From NCBI RefSeq assembly GCF_020085105.1, contig NC_058046.1:19514175-19578174 (forward strand): a stretch of DNA of 64,000 nt, written 5' to 3'. The translations under genes were made by a program, and so were the position numbers. Shown here one piece after another: positions 55,101 through 64,000 of this stretch (its first letter is position 1; each line of letters begins with the position of its first letter). This DNA comes from Siniperca chuatsi. Taxonomy: Eukaryota; Chordata; Actinopteri; Centrarchiformes; Sinipercidae. The notes below the pieces were generated by a model. The model was not told the origin of the DNA. It searched no databases and saw only the letters and a program-made list of their open reading frames with translations.

Positions 55101-56832
55101 AGTGAAAAAAGACATATGATGTTACGGTTTTACCAAGCTGAGATTTTACTTAGACTTTTTCAAACACTTTGAGACTTGACTTTAACTTCTTGTTAACTTG
55201 TGTGACTGTGCCTCTATATGAAAAATGGTAAAGCTCACGCTGGTTGTAAGTTAAGTGGAAAATTTCATTATGTGGGTACACATAAAATTTAAGTTGTGCA
55301 TCGGCAAGACACTGATGAATGTTTTTTACTCCCCCACCCCCACGTTTGTGTTTGTTTCTCTTTCTTTCTCCTCTCTCTTTCATTACCTTCTCTCCCCTCA
55401 CCTCCGGCCACCATCTGTCCAGCATTGTAACGATGACGTCCATAACTGCCAATCGGACATGAACATCATGGGGGCGTGGAAGAGGGGCTACACGGGTAAA
55501 GACGTGGTGGTGACCATACTAGATGACGGCATCGAGAGGAACCACCCAGACCTCTTTCAGAACTACGTGAGTGTGTATGTATGCGCGTGTAGGGCGGCTA
55601 TGAGCAGCAGTTTGTGCGTGTGCATGTTGGGTGTTGGAGTTGTCAATGAAATTAAAGTGTTAATCTTTGTATATGTCAGTGTCTGTGTGTGAGATTTGGA
55701 GAGGTAGAGGAATTTATATGTAACCTGCTAGAGTAAGTGAGTATTTTTTATATATATATATATAAACAGAAATTATATTTTATAAGTAGGAATTAATTGT
55801 CTTTTTAGCACATAACCAAGTCACATTACAAAAAGCAAGAAATTCATGTTACAGAAGTCAAATAATCAACTAGATTGTGATACTGTAATTTGGATCAGAT
55901 AATGCGTCATGGATTACATTTCGAAGGGAAGCTTCTTCAAACCTGTGGGTGTGCAGGTATGCTGTGTGTGTACATGCTTATTGTCTGTGATTACATACTT
56001 TATGTGCATGCCAAGGTATGTCTACCTCAGACCAGGGCCAGATAGTTAGAGCAACTTCTTGGCCTGAGGCAGCAGGTAAGACCATCAATCAACTGTGCAG
56101 ATAAAATGATTCACACCCTGTTTGACAGCGCCTGCACTGCTGTTATTAGCTACTCTTAATGCCTGGATTTGTTTATGCCGAAGGGCACATGGCGCAGCAG
56201 ATTGAGTTAGCTCTGATTGCATTCGATTTGCAAAACTGTTGTGAGTGATGCTAATGTGAACTGTTTGATTGGGTTAGAGAAGCTTCTTGGCATTCCACAG
56301 GTCTATCTCTCTCTCACATACACACAAATACACACACACACACACACAGAGGCAGTGTTGGACCTACTTTTCTAATGAATTTACCTGTTATAATAATGAT
56401 CAGGGAGAGAAAACACACAACTGTCATTTGGGTGTTTGATGTACTTGTTTTGACCTCCGTGTCTCCTCCAGGACCCTCAAGCCAGCTTTGATGTCAATGG
56501 CAACGATATGGATCCCATGCCTCGATATGACGCAACCAATGAGAACAAGTAAGAAAAAAAACCTATCCTGGATGATGAGAGAGAGAAATGTAATTTTAAC
56601 TGTTAAAATAGGTTTCAGGTAAAAATTAGGATGTGACTTAAGTGTTTTGGTGTTACAATCACCCAAATGTTGTTCTGTGTGTCAGTGTTTTTCTTATTGA
56701 TTTTTACCAGAAGCTCTGCGCCTCAGTATGTTTGTATTTGCTGAGTCCTGACCTTGTTGTGGGTGCGATGAGTTACATTAGTGTATTTGATTGTGACATT
56801 GTGGGTGGGTTGTGGTTTTTCTGTTTAGAAGA

Positions 56833-56893
<61 letters not shown>

Positions 56894-57792
56894 AGAGGAA
56901 AAAAAGAGAGACTCGCTTGTCTTGTGCCAGTTTGGCTCAGTGAGTGATTTTTGGTGTGTGTATGTGTGTTTGGCTGCAGCAGCCCAAGTGCCTTGGCAGT
57001 GGCTCAGTCCCTGCTGGTAATGCATTGTCTTAAAGAGACATGAGGCCTACAGATGCAGCTAAATGAGCTGGTTTCCTTTTTAAGGCTGAATAGTTGACTA
57101 TGATGTTATGTGTGTGGACAGAAATCTGGTTCACCCTCTTTGACTTTTCATATTACTATTCTTTCTACAACAAATTCTCTTATGGAATTTACAAACTGGA
57201 GATCATTATCATTTTAGTTTAATCGAAACATGGTGGTCACGTCTCCCATGGGAGCTGAATAGATGTGAAAGGTTGGTGTGAGTTGGCCGACAAGTTAAAA
57301 CTGGCATTGCACACGGTCTGTAAGATTTCTAAGGAATAACGCTAACTTAAGCTACATCTGGCAAACTGTGGATTGTTGTTAAACTTTGCGTTGTATAGCA
57401 ACAAGAATGACATAATGCTTGTGGATTTTAATCTGTTGTTGACATCTATGTGTACAAACGGCACTAACAGCTGTGCTTTGAATGTAAGCAGGAGGAAAAG
57501 AGCAAGTACGTTACCACTTTATCAGTCTCCCATACAGCTCTCTGAAGTAACACATTTGGATGCAATAGCATCTATTGCTTTACCAGTGAAGTTCCTAGTG
57601 TCTGCTTTAAATATTGTCTACAGATCATCTTTCCTACCACCACAGATTGTGGAAACGCCTGTTATGTCTGAGTCAGATGTCCTTCTGTCAAAAAGACAAA
57701 GTGGTCACAGAACTTTCTGACAGTTTTGTAATATAGTGTTTGTGTTTTGGGATTTTATGGTTTCTCTACTTGCTATCTGTCTACAGATGTTG

Positions 57793-57840
<48 letters not shown>

Positions 57841-59829
57841 TGTGTTCTTTGAAACTAGGAAAGAAAATAGACAATCTTCTTATTTTCATTATAACCTTCT
57901 CTTAACTGTCGTTGTTACCACTCTGTAATACAAAGTGACTTTGAGAAAATGTAACTGTAATTTTTAATAATGGTCCCCAAATAGATCTGGGCAGCCATAA
58001 ATGTTTCCCGGTGGCCTGCCATATTAAAACCTGTGTGGGGAAATACAAATAAGACTTATTCAAAAAACAAACTACCAAATACACATGGAAATATACAGTA
58101 CATAAAACTAAACACAAATTGGATTTAGATAATTGGAAATTATAGTAAGCCTTATTTACAAAGAACCAACAAATATAGGGTTTTTACTTTGCTTATTGAA
58201 GCAGGGGCAAAACACACTCAGCTAAAAAAAATCAGACTTGTATCACAGAGAGTTAAATGTGAGTTAAAGTGGCCATATCCTTTAAAACTTTCAGAAATTT
58301 AAAAAGTATGTGTTTGCATTTGAATAATTACTGTGTGTGAGTGTGCATTGTTCCCACTGACAATTATCCATTGCACAAATGTTATATGGTTCTTGTTGAA
58401 ACACAGAGTGGTCCCTGAGTGACTGTGACACAGATGTGTAGAAAATGGAAAATACAGGCAAACACAAAGACCTAGAAAGACGCCCAGACAGATGATTTTA
58501 TGGATTAGTGGAGTGAAGTGAACTGAATGAAGACTGTTGAAGCGTTTGGAAAGAGAGAGCCAGTTTGGCTCATTAACTGTGACAAAGAGGCCTATCACTG
58601 ATCTGCAGCCATTTAATATGTTATACTTTAACCCAAACAGTATTATTTGTGTTAACTTTTCTGTAAATGTGTGAGATCATTGCAACTCTAGGATAAAAGG
58701 AAGGTTTCCACATATACAAATTGTGTCCATGCATCTAATACCTAAACTGGATATGAATTTAAAATAATCTTAAGATCATTGTAGTGTATTTTCAGTTTGA
58801 AATGTGTGTTTGAAATACGTGGTAGAAATGGTACTCTGATATCTGTGAAATGAGGAATGCTAAATGAAAAGCGAAGACAAATATCTACACAAGTGGGCAG
58901 AGGTGAATAGTTCGTCATTTTAGAAAATACGCTTCTTCACTTTCTTACTGAGACTAGATTAGAAGATTCATACCACTCTCATATCTGTCTGCCAAATATG
59001 AAGCTACCACCCGCCGATGGTTAGCTTAGCTTAGCAATCGGGGAATTTTCAATTTTCTTTCTATAGTTTGTGGATATTGAAATCCTTTTCCACACGTGAC
59101 TTTAATATTGTGTACACATCACAGGAAGAAGGTCAAGCATTTTCATTTTGTCAGGATGGAAGAAAGGTTGAAAACCACTCCAGATTTCATGATAAGGAAT
59201 GTGCTCAAAACCAATAGGTGTATGTTGTGCATTTTACTGTGCTTTTGTATTGCACCAATGTAGCCAACAGTGGAGGACTGTATTGAGTGAAATTCTGGGA
59301 CAGATTGTAGGTGAAGAAAAGTTAAATGTGCATTTTTTATTAAATTTAATAGTAATAGAAAGAGATGAGAAGGAGGACCTTTTTTGATGAAGTTGCCAGG
59401 CATGGATGTTGCAGTATACACCTTAGCTAAGTGAGGACAGTGATGCCAGTGATGTTTTATTTATTTATTTTTTTTAAACCTTCGGTCATGTAGTTTAATA
59501 AATGTTATCCTGAAATCATCAAGTTACTGTGAAACAGATTTTCCTCAGTCTGAGTGCTTCCCTGGACTTTAAAACTTCCCTGTGTCTTCCCTGGGGGTTT
59601 CGATAGCTAGATGCTGGGTTTCCATGGCAGCGGTCAGAGCTGTTTCCGGGGGGGTGTTGTGATGCAGATGTTCTCTGCAGGAGGTGCGTGTGTGTGAGCG
59701 TGTTTGTGCCGATCTAGAAAGTGGTGTTTTTGAGGAGACAGCGGACACGAACATACTTATGTTTGTTTACGCTGGTTGCTGACCCGGGCCGATTGTCACC
59801 ACTACAGTTACTGGTGGAATGTTACCCTG

Positions 59830-59863
<34 letters not shown>

Positions 59864-61519
59864 AGTTGAGAGTAGTGTGAGTAGTCTAACTTATCACGGG
59901 CATTGTTTCAGCTATCATTGTTTTTGTGTGTGTTTAAGTCTGTTAGCGCTTGGGGACCACAGCACTTGCATGCTGCACTAAATGTACAAAATGCCAAAAA
60001 AAGGTCCAAGCTGTGCCTCTGTTTGTGTGTGTTTGTACATTTTGGGGACCATTGACATTGAGGAACTCCAAACATATTTGTCCTGACAGCATTACAAATG
60101 TTGAACTACATCTTCTTAAATTATCTGTCAGGCCTATGAGGGGAAAAAGCAAGAATTGTAGAAATATTTATAGTGTTTGCTACGTTTGTAATACTTACTA
60201 CACTTGAACCGTTTTGTTTAGGATTGCTTCAACAGGTATGTACCCATTTATCTGTGAAAATGTGTGTTTATGTGTAAGTGTCCTTGCTTTCCACTTCAAA
60301 AGCCACATGTTTATCTGGTGGTATTTGTGTGCTATCCTGCTTGTGTATACACGTGGATTCTAGATTTGTGTAATAAGCTGTTCATTCCCGCTCTTTCCTC
60401 AGACACGGGACGCGGTGTGCGGGCGAAGTTGCTGCAGCCGCAAACAACTCCCACTGCATTGTGGGAATTGCCTACAATGCCAGAATAGGAGGTGAATGAT
60501 TGGTTATCTTGTATTTATATTTGAAACCATATTTATCAACAGTTTTTGACATGTTTCTGTTTATTCAGCAGAAGTTTGTTATGACTTGTGTCATAAGTAT
60601 GGGTATGTTAGTGTAATTAAGGCTTGATAACCACTAATGTATGACATTTGATATGATACTGACACAGCCTGAAAGGATGCTGAAAAGACTAACAACTACC
60701 ATTGCTGAACATTTCGTCCTGGTGTTGATGTGCTGATTTTCACCACCCTATGTAGAATCTTTCCACCAACCTGGTTTAATTAAATTAACTCTGTGTTTTT
60801 AAGTTTGTCTTTGTGTTTACTGATTGATCATGTGCTTATGTCCCACACACCATTGTGATGTGATTGACATCGTCATGGTGACTTCTGACTGCCTCTGCGC
60901 GCTTGCATTCTTATGAATACAACAACTAAAAACTAATATGTGATAGCTTGTGGAGCTTTAATTATAGAAACTTCATAATTACTAGAGCAGATGATCTGAT
61001 TAGATTTTGAAGGAACTTTTTGCAGAAGTTTGTATATAAAAGAGGAGCGAAAGATTTTATTAAAGTGTAATTTCTAATGCTTGAAGAGTTTGTCTTAATA
61101 CAATGGTGTGTTATGGGGGACAGGCACACTGACATGAAGTACTTGCTAATTAATGTATTGATTAGCCTTATTAAAGGCTTGATTTGCCCGACTGTTTAAT
61201 TTATTATGGTTATTAGGGCAGGACATTAAGCTAGGCTGTCTGCTTAATGTATATTGTTAAACTTTTTCAGCCAGTTCTGTAGAAATACATAGGAGATAGA
61301 TTAAACTTTGGTTCAGGCATGTATTATTTCTGTGTTTGTGTATCAGGTGTGCGAATGCTGGATGGAGATGTAACAGATATGGTGGAGGCCAAGTCTCTGA
61401 GCCTCCAGCCGCAGCACATTGACATCTACAGCGCCAGCTGGGGACCTGATGATGATGGAAAGACCGTGGACGGACCAGCATCTCTGGCCAGGCAGGCCTT
61501 CGAGAATGGCATCCGCATG
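39990..61519 (+). CDS. pcsk5: Proprotein convertase subtilisin/kexin type 5 (PCSK5), 5' seven exons, partial
   Basis: Exons 39990-40169, 44752-44856, 53459-53611, 55423-55566, 56472-56548, 60403-60491 and 61347-61519 join in frame (921 nt, 307 residues). The product is a Ca2+-dependent furin-like serine endoprotease of the secretory pathway that cleaves precursors after paired basic residues. Signal peptide 1-28, prodomain 29-110 (internal RTIKR 74-78; autocleavage RIKR 107-110), catalytic domain from 111, with catalytic D180 in [12 protein letters not shown] and H221 in [11 protein letters not shown], 41 residues apart as in furin. PCSK5 rather than PCSK6 is favoured by [30 protein letters not shown] and NCQSDMNI. 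Teleosts may have 5a and 5b; I cannot assign which. The oxyanion Asn, catalytic Ser, P domain and Cys-rich repeats lie beyond the window. All introns are GT-AG. Confidence 0.95.
40170..44751 (+). other. pcsk5 intron 1
   Basis: 4.6 kb with no further coding exon. Contents include a C-rich, complex segment at about 41490-41840 and a (GGAT)n array at 42234-42264. The open frames are unsupported. Confidence 0.7.
42234..42264 (+). repeat. (GATG)n microsatellite
   Basis: About seven to eight perfect GATG units within a purine-rich stretch in pcsk5 intron 1. Confidence 0.95.
44752..44856 (+). CDS. pcsk5: pcsk5 exon 2: prodomain
   Basis: Encodes residues 61-95, [20 protein letters not shown] then [19 protein letters not shown] is the internal prodomain cleavage site known in this family, used in the acidified pathway to release inhibition. 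Phase 0-0, acceptor TTTTGCAG. Confidence 0.94.
46796..46825 (+). repeat. (TG)n microsatellite
   Basis: About 14 perfect TG units in pcsk5 intron 2. Confidence 0.95.
47881..47903 (+). repeat. Poly(A) run
   Basis: Twenty-three consecutive A in pcsk5 intron 2. No flanking target duplication or retrogene is visible, so it is not assigned to a retrotransposon. Confidence 0.9.
51240..51440 (+). promoter_or_regulatory. Candidate intronic enhancer with POU/octamer and TCF-like sites
   Basis: A region of higher sequence complexity in pcsk5 intron 2 contains GATCAAAGATTG (TCF/LEF-like, about 51398-51409), ATGCTAAT (51420-51427) and a consensus octamer ATGCAAAT (51430-51437), the last two spaced ten bases start to start. 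This is motif evidence only. Confidence 0.25.
53459..53611 (+). CDS. pcsk5: pcsk5 exon 3: autocleavage site and N-terminus of the mature enzyme
   Basis: Encodes residues 96-146, [18 protein letters not shown] followed by a Pro/Ser/Asn-rich segment ([17 protein letters not shown]) and [15 protein letters not shown]. Cleavage is expected after R110. The segment between the site and FYND is about 14 residues longer than in mammalian PCSK5 as I recall it. Acceptor TGTTTCAG, donor ACATT|GTGAGT. Confidence 0.93.
53612..55422 (+). other. pcsk5 intron 3
   Basis: 1.8 kb. It holds short CT and GT runs, and a word CAAATCAAATTTATTT near 54630-54646 like the end of a dispersed fish repeat. No exon. Confidence 0.6.
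55423..55566 (+). CDS. pcsk5: pcsk5 exon 4: catalytic Asp
   Basis: Encodes residues 147-194, [35 protein letters not shown] and [10 protein letters not shown]180 is the catalytic Asp of the Asp-His-Ser triad. Phase 0-0. Confidence 0.95.
56472..56548 (+). CDS. pcsk5: pcsk5 exon 5: calcium-binding loop region
   Basis: Encodes [20 protein letters not shown] then ATNENK, conserved across furin-like convertases; the Asp-rich NGNDMDP loop contributes to Ca2+ binding and substrate pocket formation in the family. It ends in phase 2 (AACAA|GTAAGA). Confidence 0.94.
56835..56889 (+). repeat. (TG)n microsatellite
   Basis: About 27 perfect TG units in pcsk5 intron 5. Confidence 0.97.
57796..57837 (+). 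repeat. (GT)n microsatellite
   Basis: Twenty-one GT units in pcsk5 intron 5. Confidence 0.97.
58912..59040 (+). repeat. Dispersed percomorph repeat ('ttagcttagctta' family)
   Basis: Reads ACGCTTCTTCACTTTCTTAC, then ACCACTCTCATATCTGTCTG, AATATGAAGCTACCACC and GGTTAGCTTAGCTTAGC. I recognise this as a very common short interspersed sequence of spiny-rayed fish; it is one reason for the percomorph call. Confidence 0.7.
59831..59861 (+). repeat. (TG)n microsatellite
   Basis: About 15 perfect TG units in pcsk5 intron 5. Confidence 0.96.
60403..60491 (+). CDS. pcsk5: pcsk5 exon 6: catalytic His
   Basis: Completes K220 and encodes [20 protein letters not shown] then [10 protein letters not shown]221 is the catalytic His. 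NNS within the segment is a potential glycosylation sequon. Ends in phase 1 (AGGAG|GTGAAT). Confidence 0.95.
61347..61519 (+). CDS. pcsk5: pcsk5 exon 7: catalytic domain
   Basis: Encodes [39 protein letters not shown] and [10 protein letters not shown], conserved in furin-like convertases (substrate-binding strand [16 protein letters not shown]). It ends in phase 0 at ATG|GTGGGC. The following exon, expected to start near GRRGLGS, is not present before 64000. Confidence 0.95.
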
Positions 61520-62198
61520 GTGGGCACATGCACACATGCATACACATTTACATACTGAAACATGTACAAATGAACATGTGCATCATTGCTCAGCTCAAGA
61601 CTTTGACTTTGGTATTCATATGGTGAGAAAAGATACAAACACACACTCCAAGCAGATGTATGTGTTTTACGCTTACATACTCATATCCCAAAGTCCTCCC
61701 TGGCTATCTCTACCTGTGAAGTTCCTCCGGACATTAGAGAGCATCCAGGTCTATTAGCATATATATTCATTTACATATTCATAGCTTATTTTGCATAACT
61801 ACAAGCTGTCTCTGTGTTGTTGGCTGAGTGGAGTGGAAAAGCTATAACAGAGGTTAAGACGGGTGAAATCATTTACTGGCTATGTCTCACTCACACATAC
61901 ATCTACACATTCACAAAGTTTGCTATAACTGGCTTTCTGCCATTTGATTAAGCAGATGTAGACCTTTGAGGAGGTGAGACAGAGAGACAGAAACTGCAAA
62001 CTCTGACTGGAAGGTTGGGAGCCTGTGACATGTTACAAAAAAGAGAAAAGAGAGAGAAGGGAAAAAGGGATGGAGTGTGAGTAGAAGAGAGTCCCCATCT
62101 CTCCTGACAGGCTGGCCTTTTAAGATGACAGGTGAGGGAGATATCTGTCCAACTGGTACGAGTTGGGCATGTGTATGTGCTTGCTTGCCCTCCCGCTG

Positions 62199-62199
<1 letters not shown>

Positions 62200-62235
<36 letters not shown>
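62200..62235 (+). repeat. (TG)n microsatellite
   Basis: Seventeen or eighteen perfect TG units in pcsk5 intron 7. Confidence 0.96.
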
Positions 62236-62237
<2 letters not shown>

Positions 62238-63279
62238 TGAAGCTTAGTGGAGATGGCATGCTTGTGAGTGTAACATGTACCTATGTGACACTCTGAGACA
62301 GTTTATCACAGAGAGCTGAGGTGTCAGAGATACCACTGAGAGCTGTGGAGAGGGTTGTACTCTGGCTTGTGTTGCTGTATGTATAAAAGACTCAAACAGA
62401 GGTTTGTTTTAGTGTGTGACATATTGTGTTCCCTGGCTTTATTTTGTTATATATGAATATACAGTATATCTCTGTTGTGCATGCACAACCCTTTCCCTCT
62501 AATAAGTGTTTTTAATTAGGCTAATCCTGTCTGTGTATATAGCTTTCAGTCTTTACAGTGATGTCCATCAAAATGTTTCTTGATAATGTAAACTTGAAAA
62601 TGAAAATGTAATTCCACAATAGCACTATAATTTTCCACGTTTGTATGTTTTATTTGAGTAAAAATGAAAATGCAATAATCCAATTCTCATTTTCATTTTC
62701 GCATTAATTTTCTTGTATAGGCATTCTATGACTATATTTAAATAAAAATGGAAAAGCTGTTTGACGTTTAATTGAATACAATAATACAATAAAGTTGTAA
62801 CCTGCTGTACAGTGGACAATATTCAAATGCAGCTCCAGGCATTTGCAACATCACAGAGATCATATTTTATGGAGAAAAAATTTTCTGGTTTTCCCTCTGA
62901 TGTCCTCCGGCTGCTCTGCCTCAACTCTCGGTGATTTACGGAGTTTCCTGATGGACAGATAGCTTTACTTGTTGCTAAGTAACCCCAAACTGCTGCTTAA
63001 CTAGTTAGCAGTCCTATTAGCTGACTCTGAGCTTTGGACCTCCTAGAGGAGGATGTTTTCAGGGCTGACATGGAATACAGTACGGAGGTGATTTACAGGT
63101 GGGCACGGGCTGACACCCGACCTCTCTCTCGCTCCTCTGCTGCTTGACGCCCCTCCTGTCCCCACCTGAACCCGCAATGTCTTCGTTGTCGGAGTCATAG
63201 TCCTGGTCGGAGCCGCTGAATATAGTCCTGTATACGCCTCCATAATTTCATTCTGTAGATTAAACAAACACCCATCACA

Positions 63280-63510
63280 ATTTTCCACAGCCCAAGATGA
63301 CAGCTGAATGTTTTGTTCACCAACAGTACAAAACCCGAAAATATTCAGTTAACAATGATATAATATTAGAGAAAAGCAGCAAATTCTAACATTTGAGATG
63401 CTAAAAGTCTGTGAATGTTTGGCATTTTTGCTAGATCAGTTAATCAATCATTAAAATTTTTATAGATTAATTTTCTGACAATCAACAAATTCATTAATTG
63501 GCAATTCATT
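63280..63510 (+). mobile_element. Degraded hAT-type MITE (common fish family)
   Basis: Contains CCCAAGATGACAGCTGAATG, then CCAACAGTACAAAACCCGAA, AATATTCAGTTAACAATGAT, AAGCAGCAAATTCTAACATT and ATAGATTAATTTTCTGACAA. This ordered set of words is typical of a non-autonomous element abundant in percomorph fish. Terminal repeats are eroded, so the ends are approximate. Confidence 0.6.
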
Positions 63511-63849
63511 TGAGCAATAAATTATTTAAATTTTTTTCTTTGCTCTCTTTTTATCTCTTGATGATGATTGCTGTCCATCAGTTTCACATTGTTTCACCTC
63601 TCTCCTCTCCTTCATCCTCCTCTCTCCCTCATCCTCTCTACTCACTGTTTCTTTTGTTTCTGTTTCTCTTCTTTTTTTGTCCCCTCCTTTCTTTTGCTAA
63701 CTGCTCTTCAAAGCGCTCTCCATCGCTCTCATCTGTCAGCGATTGCTCCTGTCTGTTCCCCCTCTAACACAGAGGGGCTCCACTCGCTTATCGCTGCCTG
63801 ACAGAAGCCTGCCTTTTGAAGAACTCCATTCCACCTTTTATTCCCTAAA

Positions 63850-63851
<2 letters not shown>

Positions 63852-63911
<60 letters not shown>

Positions 63912-63920
63912 CGCGCGCGC
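63852..63920 (+). repeat. (TG)n(CG)n compound microsatellite
   Basis: A long TG array (63852-63907) runs into GCGTGCGCGCGCGC. Alternating purine-pyrimidine sequence of this kind can adopt Z-DNA. Confidence 0.97.
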
Positions 63921-64000
63921 AAGTGTTGTTTGGGTGTGTGTCTTGACAAACTGTGTGAATTGCAGTGTCAGTTAGTTTGTCAGATGACTTTTTCGCTGAC

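Larger units (their letters stand above)
56549..60402 (+). other. pcsk5 intron 5
   Basis: 3.9 kb. It holds three (TG)n arrays (56835-56889, 57796-57837, 59831-59861) and a dispersed fish repeat at 58912-59040. No exon. Confidence 0.65.
61520..64000 (+). other. pcsk5 intron 7 (partial)
   Basis: At least 2.5 kb without an exon. It holds (GT)n at 62200-62235, a dispersed repeat at 63280-63510, a pyrimidine-rich stretch at about 63590-63770 and a TG/CG array at 63852-63920. Confidence 0.7.

Noticed and set aside
61520-64000. Possible next pcsk5 exon (GRRGLGS...)
   Set aside because: I searched by eye for the conserved start and for VFVWASGNGG-type codons and found nothing before the window ends.

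Overview
The window is nuclear DNA from a ray-finned fish, most likely a spiny-rayed (percomorph) teleost. The evidence is GT-AG introns that are mostly short, many long (GT)n microsatellites, several interspersed repeats I recognise from percomorph genomes, and five vertebrate protein-coding genes whose spliced products match known orthologues. There is no prokaryotic, viral or CRISPR content. Exons were assembled by hand from splice sites, reading phase and protein similarity recalled from memory; no alignment was run.

Layout. (1) About 1-850, minus strand: the 5' part of gtf2h3 (TFIIH subunit p34), running off the left edge. (2) 2409-3364, minus: complete rfesd (Rieske Fe-S domain protein), three coding exons including a 35-nt exon, with a possible 5' exon and promoter near 4.5-4.7 kb. 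(3) 5.5-14.65 kb, plus: complete kif24, a centriolar kinesin-13-group motor with an N-terminal SAM domain; 14 coding exons encode 1,527 residues. (4) 15.4-15.6 kb, minus: a short coding-like block with its own poly(A) signal that I cannot identify. (5) 16.3-33.9 kb, plus: complete ubap2 with a CpG-rich promoter, a non-coding first exon and 28 coding exons encoding 1,172 residues (UBA domain, RGG tract, UBAP2/UBAP2L core motif, conserved C-terminus). (6) 33.9-39.4 kb: intergenic. (7) 39.4-64 kb, plus: the first seven coding exons (307 residues) of pcsk5, covering signal peptide, prodomain and the catalytic Asp and His of a furin-like proprotein convertase. The oxyanion Asn and catalytic Ser lie past the right edge.

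The genes do not form a functional unit; the arrangement is ordinary vertebrate synteny. From memory, the human orthologues lie on 9p13 (KIF24, UBAP2), 9q21 (PCSK5), 5q15 (RFESD) and 12q24 (GTF2H3). Roughly individual roles: transcription/DNA repair, a small Fe-S protein, cilium control, ubiquitin/RNA-linked regulation, and processing of secreted precursors.

I found no new biological system. The observations most worth a second look are the unidentified minus-strand terminal exon at 15.4-15.6 kb, an extension just after the pcsk5 autocleavage site, a palindromic E-box in the ubap2 promoter, a hAT-type insertion with a perfect 8-bp target duplication, and several splice-site or repeat oddities in kif24 and ubap2.
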